A stretch of DNA of 64,000 bases from the NCBI RefSeq assembly GCF_025961315.1, contig NZ_JAOQNK010000001.1, positions 2,976,001-3,040,000 of the forward strand, written 5' to 3'. The position numbers and the translations under genes were made by a program. Positions 46,007 through 54,509 of this stretch are shown piece by piece. Position 1 is the first letter of the stretch; each line of letters begins with the position of its first letter. The notes beneath the pieces were generated by a model. That model was given only the letters and a program-made list of their open reading frames with translations, had not been told where the DNA came from and did no database searches. The DNA is from Sphingobacterium kitahiroshimense (lineage in GTDB: Bacteria; Bacteroidota; Bacteroidia; Sphingobacteriales; Sphingobacteriaceae).

Positions 46007-48289
46007 ATGATTCAATTGAATTACAATAAAATTTTATTAAGTATTCTTGCATTATCGCCATTAAGTTTAATGGCTCAACAAAATTTGACTCAATATGTGA
46101 ACCCTTTTATCGGTTCCGAAGATCATGGACACGTATTTGTCGGAGCCAATGTGCCATTAGGAGCTGTACAATTAGGTCCATCTCAGATTGCACAGACCTG
46201 GGATCAGTTTAATGGCTGGGACTGGTGCAGTGGTTACAATTATAAAAGCAAAGAAATTCTGGGTTTTACCCATACACATCTTAGTGGTACCGGTATTGGC
46301 GATCTTAATGATATTATGATTGTACCTGCAAACGGTAAAGTACAGTTAAAACCTGCAGAGTTTAACAAGATGGGTACTGGATATGGATCTAGCTTTAAAA
46401 AAGAAAATGAAATAGCCCAGCCTGGATTTTACAGTGTTCTATTAGACGATTACCAAGTTCAGGCAAATCTAACAGCAACTGAGCGTGTTGGCTATCATCA
46501 GTATGTCTATAATAAATCGGACAATGCCCACTTATTCATCGACCTTTCTTTTAAGATGAACTGGGATAAAACAACAGACTCGTACATTAAGCAAATCAAT
46601 GACAGCACATTCGTCGGATACCGCTTTTCTTCAGGTTGGGCAAGTGATCAAAAAGTATATTTTGCTTTAAAAACATCTGTTCCTATCCAAAAAGTGCAGT
46701 TCTATGAGGAGAACAGTCAAAAATTGGGTTCTTCTACCGTAAAAGGTCAAGCGATTAAAGCTGCTTTATTTTTTGATGCTGTAAAAAATAAAACCATTGA
46801 AGTGAAGGTTGGTCTTTCATCTGTAAGTACGACAAATGCTTTAGAAAACATACAGGTGGAAATGCCGAACTGGAATTTTGCAGATGCCAAGAAACAAGCA
46901 AATGACAAATGGAACAGCACTTTAAATAAAATTCAATTTGAAGGAGATGCAGATACCAAAACCATTTTTTATACCGCTTTGTATCATACCTATTTTGCAC
47001 CGACCATCTTTAATGATGCAAATGGCGATTATCTAGGTACAGACAAACAAGTGTACGAAAAACAGGATTTTACCAACCATACCGTATTCTCTTTATGGGA
47101 TACTTACCGTGGCCTTCACCCGTTAATGAATTTACTGGAGGATCGTAAGATCAATCAGGATTTTATTAAAACCATGCTGGCGATTTATCAGCAACAGGGA
47201 AAATTACCGGTATGGCATTTACAGGGTAATGAGACCAATACTATGGTTGGATTACCGGCAATACCTGTAGTAGCTGATGCAGTTATCAAAGGGATTTTAG
47301 ATGAGAAAGATTACGAATTGGCTTGGGAAGCAGTAAAAACCACCGCAATGGGTTACGAAAACGGGTTAAAATTCGTACGTGACTTAACATATATTCCAAT
47401 TGACAGCATGGATCATGAATCTGTAGCTTGGGCATTAGAATATGCTATTGCAGATTATAGTGCTTACAAAATGGCGGTGAAATTAGGCAAAACAGAAGAT
47501 GCTGCATATTTTGAGAAGAGATATAAGCTTTATGAGCAATATTTTGATAAAGAAGTAGGTCATTTTGTGGGAAGAAAAGCTAACGGTGAGTTTAGAAGAC
47601 CATTCAACGCATTGATGGCTAAACACCGCGAAAACGATTACTGTGAGGGTAATGCATGGCAATACACCTGGTTAGTTCCTCAAGATGTAAAAGGCCTAAT
47701 CAATCTTTTTGGAGGCGATAAAAACTTCTTAAAAAAACTTGACGAGTTCACAACAATGTCTTCAGATCTGGGCGGAGAAGCTTCAAATGATATTACTGGT
47801 CTTATTGGTCAATATGCTCAAGGCAATGAACCCAATCACCATATCCCTTACTTGTATGCATATGCAGGAGAAGCTTGGAAAGGTTCTGCACTTGCCCGTA
47901 AAGCCATGATGGAATTTTATACAAGCAAACCTAATGGTTTGTGTGGTAATGACGATGCTGGACAGATGAGTGCTTGGTATGTGTTTTCAGCAATGGGTAT
48001 GTATCCATTAAATCCAATCAGCGGTGTCTATGTTTTCGGATCACCGATGATGGAAAAAGCTACAATTACCCTTCCAAATGATAAACAGTTAACGATACAG
48101 GTTAAAAACCAAGCGAAGAAAAACAGCTATATCAAAAGTATAAAACGCAATGGCGTATCGTATTCCAAATCATTCATCACTTATGACGAAGTTTTAAAAG
48201 GTGGTACGATCGAAATTGAAATGAGCAGTACACCAAACAAAAATTGGGGTAAAGCACCACAGGATAGACCTATTGCAGTCGACAATTAA
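46007..48289 (+). CDS. GH92 alpha-mannosidase
   Basis: A secreted glycoside hydrolase family 92 exo-alpha-mannosidase, which trims mannose from N-glycans using calcium. The 760-residue protein has a signal peptide ending near SLMAQQ. An N-terminal beta-sandwich (YVNPFIGSEDHGHVFVGANV, HTHLSGTGIGDLNDI) precedes the (alpha/alpha)6 barrel, with LWDTYRGLHPLMNLL, WHLQGNETNTMVGLPA, EGNAWQYTWLVPQDV, GNEPNHHIPYLYAYAG and GNDDAGQMSAWYVFSAMGMY. These contain the family's catalytic acid and calcium-binding residues. The linkage preference cannot be read from sequence. It is divergent from a LacI-type regulator; a DUF493 gene follows after 68 bases. Confidence 0.96.
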   Translation: MIQLNYNKILLSILALSPLSLMAQQNLTQYVNPFIGSEDHGHVFVGANVPLGAVQLGPSQIAQTWDQFNGWDWCSGYNYKSKEILGFTHTHLSGTGIGDLNDIMIVPANGKVQLKPAEFNKMGTGYGSSFKKENEIAQPGFYSVLLDDYQVQANLTATERVGYHQYVYNKSDNAHLFIDLSFKMNWDKTTDSYIKQINDSTFVGYRFSSGWASDQKVYFALKTSVPIQKVQFYEENSQKLGSSTVKGQAIKAALFFDAVKNKTIEVKVGLSSVSTTNALENIQVEMPNWNFADAKKQANDKWNSTLNKIQFEGDADTKTIFYTALYHTYFAPTIFNDANGDYLGTDKQVYEKQDFTNHTVFSLWDTYRGLHPLMNLLEDRKINQDFIKTMLAIYQQQGKLPVWHLQGNETNTMVGLPAIPVVADAVIKGILDEKDYELAWEAVKTTAMGYENGLKFVRDLTYIPIDSMDHESVAWALEYAIADYSAYKMAVKLGKTEDAAYFEKRYKLYEQYFDKEVGHFVGRKANGEFRRPFNALMAKHRENDYCEGNAWQYTWLVPQDVKGLINLFGGDKNFLKKLDEFTTMSSDLGGEASNDITGLIGQYAQGNEPNHHIPYLYAYAGEAWKGSALARKAMMEFYTSKPNGLCGNDDAGQMSAWYVFSAMGMYPLNPISGVYVFGSPMMEKATITLPNDKQLTIQVKNQAKKNSYIKSIKRNGVSYSKSFITYDEVLKGGTIEIEMSSTPNKNWGKAPQDRPIAVDN

Positions 48290-48345
48290 TCTGCAAGTCT
48301 GTCAGGCCACTATTTATGGAATAGCTTTTGATAATAATCAACAAA

Positions 48346-48350
48346 AGGAG
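48346..48350 (+). promoter_or_regulatory. Shine-Dalgarno site fixing the DUF493 start
   Basis: AGGAG lies seven bases before the ATG at 48358 and argues for that start over the in-frame TTG at 48328. Confidence 0.6.
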
Positions 48351-48357
48351 ATTAAAA

Positions 48358-48684
48358 ATGTCAGAATTAAACAACAACATCAATATCCAAGATATTGAAG
48401 ACGGAAATAATCAGCAAGATTTCTATACAAATTTCAAAGAAAAATTGATTGCTGTAGAACAATTTCCATCCTTGTACAAATTCAAATTCATTGTAAAAGC
48501 CGATTTGGAGAAAATAGAGCAAGTAAAACAAGTATTTACGCATGCAAGCACCAAATACGCGGAAAAAGAATCATCAGGTGGTAAATACAAGTCCATCACC
48601 GTAGAGACTTTTGTCAATAATGCCGATGAAGTAATTGATTATTACAAAGAAGTATCTAAAATAGAATCCGTTATCATGTTATAA
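48358..48684 (+). CDS. DUF493 (YbeD-like) family protein
   Basis: A 108-residue cytoplasmic protein with an ACT-like ferredoxin fold of the YbeD/DUF493 group. After a polar N-terminus (LNNNINIQDIEDGNNQQDF), the core contains QFPSLYKFKFIVKADLEKIE and ESSGGKYKSITVETFVNN, with the last strand YYKEVSKIESVIML. No catalytic residues are known; a regulatory role is likely for the family. It may be read through from the GH92 gene, but the function does not obviously match. Two hairpin terminators follow. Confidence 0.88.
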   Translation: MSELNNNINIQDIEDGNNQQDFYTNFKEKLIAVEQFPSLYKFKFIVKADLEKIEQVKQVFTHASTKYAEKESSGGKYKSITVETFVNNADEVIDYYKEVSKIESVIML

Positions 48685-48690
48685 CAAATG

Positions 48691-48728
48691 AAAACAGGCT
48701 GTCAAATAGACAGCCTGTTTTTTTTAGC
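48691..48728 (+). terminator. Terminator of the DUF493 gene
   Basis: AAAACAGGCTGTC (48691-48703) pairs perfectly with GACAGCCTGTTTT (48709-48721) around a five-base loop, followed by more T residues. Confidence 0.9.
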
Positions 48729-48731
48729 AAA

Positions 48732-48759
48732 AAAAAGCTCACTTTTCAGTGAGCTTTTT
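48732..48759 (-). terminator. Terminator of pnp
   Basis: AAAAAGCTCACT and AGTGAGCTTTTT pair perfectly (48732-48743 with 48748-48759) with a TTTC loop. On the minus strand the stem is followed by a U-run. It lies about 21 bases after the pnp stop. Confidence 0.88.
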
Positions 48760-48780
48760 ATATGATTAAGTTTTTAAAAC

Positions 48781-50940
48781 TTACGCTTGTGGAGCTGCGT
48801 CAGCAGCAGGTTTATCTTCACGAGGAGGACGAGGCAATAAAGCTTTACGAGAAAGTTTCAATTTACCTTGTTTGTCGATATCCAATAATTTAACCGTTAC
48901 TTTATCACCTTCAGTAAAGATTCCATCCATCGTTTCAAAACGTTTCCAATCAATCTCAGAGATGTGTAATAAACCATCTTTTCCTGGCATGATTTCAACG
49001 AAAGCACCAAAAGGCATAATAGACTTCACTTTACCTTCGTAAGTAGCACCTACCTCAGGTTTAGCAGCGATATTTTTAATACGTGTACTTGCATCATCAA
49101 TAGCAGCTTTATTGTCCGCAAAGATCTGAACGATACCTTTACCATCTACTTCTTCAATAGAAATAGTAGCACCTGTTTCACGTTGCATTTCTTGGATAAT
49201 TTTACCACCTGGACCGATGATAGCACCAATAAATTCTTTATCGATGATGATCTGAACAATACGAGGAGCATGAGGTTTGTAATCTTCACGTGGCTCAGAA
49301 ATTGTTTTCTTCATTTCACCTAAGATATGAAGACGAGCCTCTTTCGCTTGATCCAAAGCTTGTGTCAAAACTTCCCATTTCAATCCATTGATCTTTAAGT
49401 CCATTTGACAAGCAACAATACCTTTTTCAGTACCCGTTACTTTAAAGTCCATATCACCTAAATGATCTTCATCACCTAAGATATCAGAAAGAATTGCATA
49501 TTTACCCGTTTTCTCATCCGAGATTAAACCCATCGCGATACCAGAAACTGGAGCTTTCAATTTAATACCCGCATCTAATAATGCTAATGTACCAGCACAA
49601 ACAGTTGCCATTGAAGAAGAACCGTTAGATTCTAAAATATCAGAAACAACGCGGATCGTGTAAGGGTTTTCAGTATCAGCAGGCAATACTCGTTTCAATG
49701 AACGTAATGCTAAATTTCCGTGACCTACTTCACGACGACCTGGACCTCTATTTGGTCTAGCCTCACCTGTAGAGAAAGCCGGGAAATTGTAGTGTAAGAT
49801 AAATTTGTTATAACCGTTGATGAAAGCACCATCGATCATTTGTTCTGCATCTTTAGCACCTAAAGTAACAGAAGTCAATGATTGTGTTTCACCACGTGTA
49901 AATACAGCCGAACCGTGAGCCGCAGGTAAATAATTTACTTCCGACCAGATTGGACGTACAGTACGTACATCACGTCCATCAAGACGTTTTCCTTCGTCCA
50001 ATACTAAATTACGAACTGCATCGTATTGTACATCATGGAAATATTTTTTGAATAAGAATTTTGTATCCTCATCCAATTCTTCTGGAAGTGTCGCTCTGAA
50101 TTCTTCAGCAATTTTTGCGAAGGCTTCAGAACGGTCATGTTTTGCAGAAGCAGAAGCTGCTACAGCATATACTTTATCGTATGTCGCACTGAAAATTTCA
50201 GCTCTCAAAGTCTCATTAGTTGGCTCGTGGTTATACTCACGTTTTAGATTTTTACCGACTAAATTTGCTAATTCAACTTGAGCAGCAACTTGTTTTTTGA
50301 TCGCCTCATGCGCAAAAGCAATTGCTTCTACCATTTCAGCCTCAGAAATTTCACTACACTCACCTTCAACCATACCGATATCTTGAGCAGAACCAGCTAC
50401 GATAAATTCTAAAGTTGCTCTTTCTAATTCAGACATTTTTGGATTAATCACCAATTGGCCATCGATCTTAGCAACGCGAACCTCAGAAATAGGTCCATTG
50501 AAAGGAATATCAGAAACCGCAATAGCAGCAGAAGCCGCTAAACCAGCTAATGCATCAGGCATAATATCTTTATCTGCAGAGATCAAAGAGATCATTACTT
50601 GCGTATCTGCATGATAGTTTTCAGGGAATAAAGGACGTAAAGCTCTATCTACCAAACGAGAGATTAAGATCTCATAATCTGACAAACGTGCCTCACGACG
50701 TAAGAAACCGCCAGGAATACGGCCTGTCGCCGCGTATTTCTCTTGGTAATCTACTGACAAAGGTAAAAAGTCAACTCCAGATTTCGCTTCTTTAGCAGAA
50801 ACGACTGTTGCTAGAAGCATCGTATCACCTTGTTTTAAAACTACTGCACCATCAGCCTGTTTAGCCAATTTACCAGTAGAAAGTTCGATCTGGGAGCCAT
50901 TGCCCATATCAATTACTGTTTTGATTTCGTTATAACTCAT
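48781..50940 (-). CDS. pnp: Polyribonucleotide nucleotidyltransferase (PNPase)
   Basis: PNPase degrades RNA 3'-5' by phosphorolysis, as a trimer and often with RNase E-type partners. The 719-residue protein has two RNase PH domains: the first with [20 protein letters not shown], and the catalytic second with [20 protein letters not shown] and [20 protein letters not shown], whose Asp residues bind metal. The C-terminal KH domain ([15 protein letters not shown]) and S1 domain ([20 protein letters not shown]) follow. The length is full. It has its own consensus promoter and lies downstream of rpsO, as in many bacteria. Confidence 0.98.
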   Translation of the reverse strand: MSYNEIKTVIDMGNGSQIELSTGKLAKQADGAVVLKQGDTMLLATVVSAKEAKSGVDFLPLSVDYQEKYAATGRIPGGFLRREARLSDYEILISRLVDRALRPLFPENYHADTQVMISLISADKDIMPDALAGLAASAAIAVSDIPFNGPISEVRVAKIDGQLVINPKMSELERATLEFIVAGSAQDIGMVEGECSEISEAEMVEAIAFAHEAIKKQVAAQVELANLVGKNLKREYNHEPTNETLRAEIFSATYDKVYAVAASASAKHDRSEAFAKIAEEFRATLPEELDEDTKFLFKKYFHDVQYDAVRNLVLDEGKRLDGRDVRTVRPIWSEVNYLPAAHGSAVFTRGETQSLTSVTLGAKDAEQMIDGAFINGYNKFILHYNFPAFSTGEARPNRGPGRREVGHGNLALRSLKRVLPADTENPYTIRVVSDILESNGSSSMATVCAGTLALLDAGIKLKAPVSGIAMGLISDEKTGKYAILSDILGDEDHLGDMDFKVTGTEKGIVACQMDLKINGLKWEVLTQALDQAKEARLHILGEMKKTISEPREDYKPHAPRIVQIIIDKEFIGAIIGPGGKIIQEMQRETGATISIEEVDGKGIVQIFADNKAAIDDASTRIKNIAAKPEVGATYEGKVKSIMPFGAFVEIMPGKDGLLHISEIDWKRFETMDGIFTEGDKVTVKLLDIDKQGKLKLSRKALLPRPPREDKPAADAAPQA

Positions 50941-51011
50941 TCGTTGTTATTTGCGATATGCTTTTCATCTTTTGGCAGCATACCTATATTAAAAATATTT
51001 TAATTTCATCG

Positions 51012-51041
51012 CAAAGATAAGGTAAAATATTTATAATCAAA
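51012..51041 (-). promoter_or_regulatory. Promoter of pnp
   Basis: On the minus strand TTTG (51038-51041) precedes TATCTTTG (51012-51019) by 18 bases, an exact match to the Bacteroidota -33/-7 pattern. The predicted leader before the pnp ATG is about 65 bases. Confidence 0.75.
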
Positions 51042-51148
51042 CTGACGTAAGTTGCATTTATGACAGTAATTATCATGCTACCCTTAACCATTGAAGGTGG
51101 TTTTATAATAATAAGTAGCATAAGATCATCATTTCAAAATTTAGCGAC

Positions 51149-51179
51149 AAAAAAAAGCCATCTCCAAAGAGACGGCTTT
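51149..51179 (-). terminator. Terminator of rpsO
   Basis: On the minus strand AAAGCCGTCTC pairs with GAGATGGCTTT (one G-U pair), followed by a run of eight U. It lies 24 bases after the rpsO stop and separates rpsO from pnp. Confidence 0.88.
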
Positions 51180-51202
51180 CTAAAGTTTTTATAACTAAAA
51201 GC

Positions 51203-51481
51203 TTATTTGATGATATCACGTAAACCAAGACCTTTAATGATCGCACGGTAACGGTTGATGTCAGTTTTGTACAGGTAAGCTAATAATGAACGACGTTTAC
51301 CTACTAACATTTGTAGGGCACGTTGTGTGTTAAAATCTTTTCTGTTTTTTTTCAAATGCTCAGTTAAGTGAGCAATTCTCTTAGTGAATAAAGCTACTTG
51401 TCCTTCTGTAGAACCTGTGTTCGTTGCCGAACCTGCAAATTCCGCGAAGATATCTGCTTTGTACTCTTTACTTAAATACAT
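51203..51481 (-). CDS. rpsO: Ribosomal protein S15
   Basis: S15 binds the central domain of 16S rRNA early in 30S assembly. The 92-residue protein has the four-helix pattern. Motifs are TGSTEGQVALFTKRIAHLTEHL, here given in part as TEGQVALFTKRIAHLTEHL, HLKKNRKDFNTQRALQMLVG and KRRSLLAYLYKTDINRY, all typical of S15. It is transcribed from a consensus promoter and ends at a hairpin terminator before pnp. Confidence 0.98.
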   Translation of the reverse strand: MYLSKEYKADIFAEFAGSATNTGSTEGQVALFTKRIAHLTEHLKKNRKDFNTQRALQMLVGKRRSLLAYLYKTDINRYRAIIKGLGLRDIIK

Positions 51482-51526
51482 CTCTGAAATAATATTAAAG
51501 CGTTAAAAATTTTTGTTAATTGACTG

Positions 51527-51557
51527 CAAAGGTAGCACTTAAACTTTAATCTGCAAA
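51527..51557 (-). promoter_or_regulatory. Promoter of rpsO
   Basis: On the minus strand TTTG (51554-51557) is followed after exactly 19 bases by TACCTTTG (51527-51534), an exact TTTG / TAnnTTTG pair. It is the clearest promoter in the window. The leader before the ATG is about 38 bases. Confidence 0.85.
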
Positions 51558-51711
51558 GAAAATGAAGATTAAAATTTAAGTAGTAACGCAGTAATATTAA
51601 AGTGCCACCTTAATATGCACCTGGTAATTTACATAAAGTTGAAATCAATTGAGGGACAAAACACCTGATAACAATAAACTTAAAATTCGTTCTGCATTAA
51701 TAAGGAATACC

Positions 51712-52926
51712 TTAAACTTTCACATAGATTTTCTTTTTATCCAAGTAATAGCATATACCCCACATCAAGGCCAAAAAGCATAACGAGTAAAAGAAAGAAC
51801 CGACCTCTGGTGGGCCTGGTAAAGGTTTGCAGATTGATATATAAAACCAGGTAAATGCGTTGGTGTATAAAACAGTTCCATCATCTCCTACCCCATCCGG
51901 AATACGGATCAGCCCTACCAATCGCGGTAAAACACCACTTAGTACAAAGATAAAAAGTGGGTTTTTGCCAAACACATCAAAAAATTTAGTCAAACCATTT
52001 TTCACACCTTGTACTTCAACAAACCAGATCATTCCACCGATGGTCATAATTCCTAATCCCGTTGTGTACAGCACATAGGAACTTGTCCATATTTTTTTGT
52101 TGATCGGAAAACCTAATGACCAGATCCATGCTAAAACTACCAGAATAAACCCCGTTACAAATAACCCTGAAAGTAATTTGAAATGAGGCTCTTTACTTTC
52201 AGAAACCTTAGACCATAACCAATCTACCTGCCCTTGCTTCTTGATATAAGTACCGGCAAGATAACCAAAAACGACTTGTACAATAGTCGGTAATGTACTC
52301 ATCAGGCCTTCAGGATCAAAAGGCACACCTTCTCCCTTATAAATATGAGCTACTCCTAATAGCTGTATATCAATCGGAGTTCCAAACCAACCTGCAAGGC
52401 TATAAGGATCTCCTGCCTGTCCAGCAAAAGCACAAATAGCCCAATAAGCCAATAAGATAACAGAAGAAATCCAGATTAACGCCTTCTCTTTAAAGTAATA
52501 AGCCAGAATAGAAGCAAAACAATACGCCAAAGCAATGCGCTGAAGTACACCTAATATCCGGATACCCTTTTCAGGATTATTTGGATTTACCCAATGTTTC
52601 AGACCAAGTGTATCACCGTCCCACTGCACAAACGGAGCCCAGTTAAGGAATAAACCAATAGCAAAAATCAAAACCGTTCTTTTGATCACTTTCTTCCAGA
52701 ATACAACATCTCCAGCTTCCTGAAGTCGAGGAATAACAAAAGACATGGCATTACCAACTGCAAATAGAAAAAAAGGAAAAACAAGATCTGTTGGGGAACA
52801 GCCATGCCAACCGGCATGTTTTAATGGTGCGAACATATGAGCCCATGTTCCAGGGTTATTGACCATAATCATCAGAGCAACTGTAGCTCCTCGGAATACG
52901 TCAAGTGAATAATAACGCTGTTTCAT
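51712..52926 (-). CDS. HGSNAT/NagX-like membrane acyltransferase family protein
   Basis: A 404-residue integral membrane protein of the COG4299 family, related to heparan-alpha-glucosaminide N-acetyltransferase and to NagX. It starts with RYYSLDVFRGATVALMIMVN, the family signature, followed by HAGWHGCSPTDLVFPFFLFA with the conserved His residue. About eleven helices are predicted. NagX-type proteins are linked to GlcNAc uptake in Gammaproteobacteria and the eukaryotic relative acetylates glucosamine; the exact reaction here is unknown. It lies alone and leftward, about 380 bases from the ROK gene of the fucose-type locus, and a link to amino-sugar glycans is inferred. Confidence 0.88.
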   Translation of the reverse strand: MKQRYYSLDVFRGATVALMIMVNNPGTWAHMFAPLKHAGWHGCSPTDLVFPFFLFAVGNAMSFVIPRLQEAGDVVFWKKVIKRTVLIFAIGLFLNWAPFVQWDGDTLGLKHWVNPNNPEKGIRILGVLQRIALAYCFASILAYYFKEKALIWISSVILLAYWAICAFAGQAGDPYSLAGWFGTPIDIQLLGVAHIYKGEGVPFDPEGLMSTLPTIVQVVFGYLAGTYIKKQGQVDWLWSKVSESKEPHFKLLSGLFVTGFILVVLAWIWSLGFPINKKIWTSSYVLYTTGLGIMTIGGMIWFVEVQGVKNGLTKFFDVFGKNPLFIFVLSGVLPRLVGLIRIPDGVGDDGTVLYTNAFTWFYISICKPLPGPPEVGSFFYSLCFLALMWGICYYLDKKKIYVKV

Positions 52927-53309
52927 AAAATAGTTTGTTTATGGCATAAAAATAACAATTTTACTGTTCACTTTTACGCGCATTTTAATTTAAAATAGCA
53001 TAAACACGGACTTTTATTTTTTTCTTAATAATATCTAAATGACACCAATATTATCCATCATCACCTGAAACAAAAACATAAGAAAGTAGAAGCAATAAAG
53101 TATGCATAACAACTGTAAAAAAATCCGCGAGCTTTTTACGTCTGTTACATTCCAAAAAACTTTTGAAAATAAAATCAAATTAAACTATTCATTATTGATA
53201 AAAAAAGAGGAAGACGTCACTACTTATTAATAAATATTATAAAGTAATTGAATTTACAAATAAATTTTGCTTTCTTTATGCTTTCAATACGACAATACGA
53301 AGATTATTA
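52927..53309. other. Divergent spacer, HGSNAT-like gene and ROK gene
   Basis: 383 AT-rich bases with no open frame or RNA gene that I can support. It must contain promoters for both divergent genes. Towards the ROK gene I see only AT-rich pieces such as TAAATTTTG near 53260, not an exact consensus. No repeat or palindrome long enough to call an operator is apparent by eye. Confidence 0.45.
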
Positions 53310-54488
53310 ATGATGAACAGCCAAATCTTAAAAGCACTTTACTTTCAGGAATCCCAATCAATTGCACAGCTAAGTAAAACTTTTAATAAAAGTATTCCGG
53401 TTATTACCAAATCAATAAATTCCTTACTGGAAATGAAACTTATTGAGGGTAATGGTTTTGCGACATCAACGGGAGGAAGACGCGCTATTCAATTCAAGCT
53501 AAACAATAGCCTTTCTCATTATATGTTAGTTATTGCGCTTGATCAATATTATACATCGATTTACATTTATAATCTTGAAAACAAAATAATTGAACAGATT
53601 ACTGATCAATATAATCCCCTTTCTTGCGAGTCAGAAGCACTCCAAAACATCATCAGTTATGCTGATCAGCTTATTACTAAGTCACAGATTCCACTAGCCA
53701 ATTTTATTGCGGCTGGTGTCAGTATGCCCGGATTTGTAAACACACAAAAAGGCGTTAATGATTCGTACGATAAAAAATGTAACCTACACCACATTAAAAA
53801 ACACATCACTGATCATTTTAAAATTCCGACGATTATTGAAAACGACTCCACCTGCATTGCTTTTGCCGAACAAAAATTTGGCGCGGCACAAAAGACAACA
53901 AATGCGTTAGTCATCAATTTAAATTGGGGAGTCGGATTAGGCATGATCGTAAACGGTCAAATATTTAAAGGATCGAGTGGTTATGCAGGAGAATTTAGCC
54001 ATATACCGCTAAGCCATAGCAACACCCTTTGTTCCTGTGGAAAAAAAGGATGTTTAGAAGTAGAGGCATCCCTCAGCGCTGCAGTAAAAGATGTACAGAA
54101 TGCTTTAAAGGCCGGAGAAAAATCGAGTTTAGAAGCCGAGCAGTATAATAACCTATTAGCACAAGGAGATGCTTTACTGGAGAATGCATTACAGGGTGAT
54201 CAGCTTGCTATTGCCAGTCTTGGAAAAATTGGCTATATGTTAGGAAAAGGCATTGCTACATTAATCCATATCCTCAACCCTGAAGTCATTATCATCAGTG
54301 GCCGGGGAGCCAAAGCCGGCGCCATACTCATGCCTCAGATTCAGACTGCAGTAAATGAATTTTGCATACCTAGATTGGCCAGCACAACACAATTAAAAAT
54401 ATCAGAAACAAATAAACAGGCACAAAGTATTGGGACTGTTGCCTTTATTATAGAAAACACATTACAAACCCTTATAACTACAAACTAA
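53310..54488 (+). CDS. ROK-family regulator, module 1
   Basis: A 392-residue ROK (NagC/Mlc-type) regulator. The N-terminal winged helix-turn-helix (ESQSIAQLSKTFNKSIPVIT) precedes the sugar-kinase-like domain: PTIIENDSTCIAFAEQKFG (retained Asp), NLNWGVGLGMIVNGQIFKG, GYAGEFSHIPL and the zinc motif CSCGKKGCLEVEASL with its three cysteines. The ATP phosphate loop, DxGGT in kinases, is degenerate (ALDQYYTS), so it is expected to bind sugar but not phosphorylate it. It lies 21 bases before susC, implying control of that locus. A paralogue starts at 61167. The Met at 53313 matches the paralogue's start and is equally possible. Confidence 0.93.
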   Translation: MMNSQILKALYFQESQSIAQLSKTFNKSIPVITKSINSLLEMKLIEGNGFATSTGGRRAIQFKLNNSLSHYMLVIALDQYYTSIYIYNLENKIIEQITDQYNPLSCESEALQNIISYADQLITKSQIPLANFIAAGVSMPGFVNTQKGVNDSYDKKCNLHHIKKHITDHFKIPTIIENDSTCIAFAEQKFGAAQKTTNALVINLNWGVGLGMIVNGQIFKGSSGYAGEFSHIPLSHSNTLCSCGKKGCLEVEASLSAAVKDVQNALKAGEKSSLEAEQYNNLLAQGDALLENALQGDQLAIASLGKIGYMLGKGIATLIHILNPEVIIISGRGAKAGAILMPQIQTAVNEFCIPRLASTTQLKISETNKQAQSIGTVAFIIENTLQTLITTN

Positions 54489-54509
54489 TTAGCTTATAAA
54501 TCATAACTC

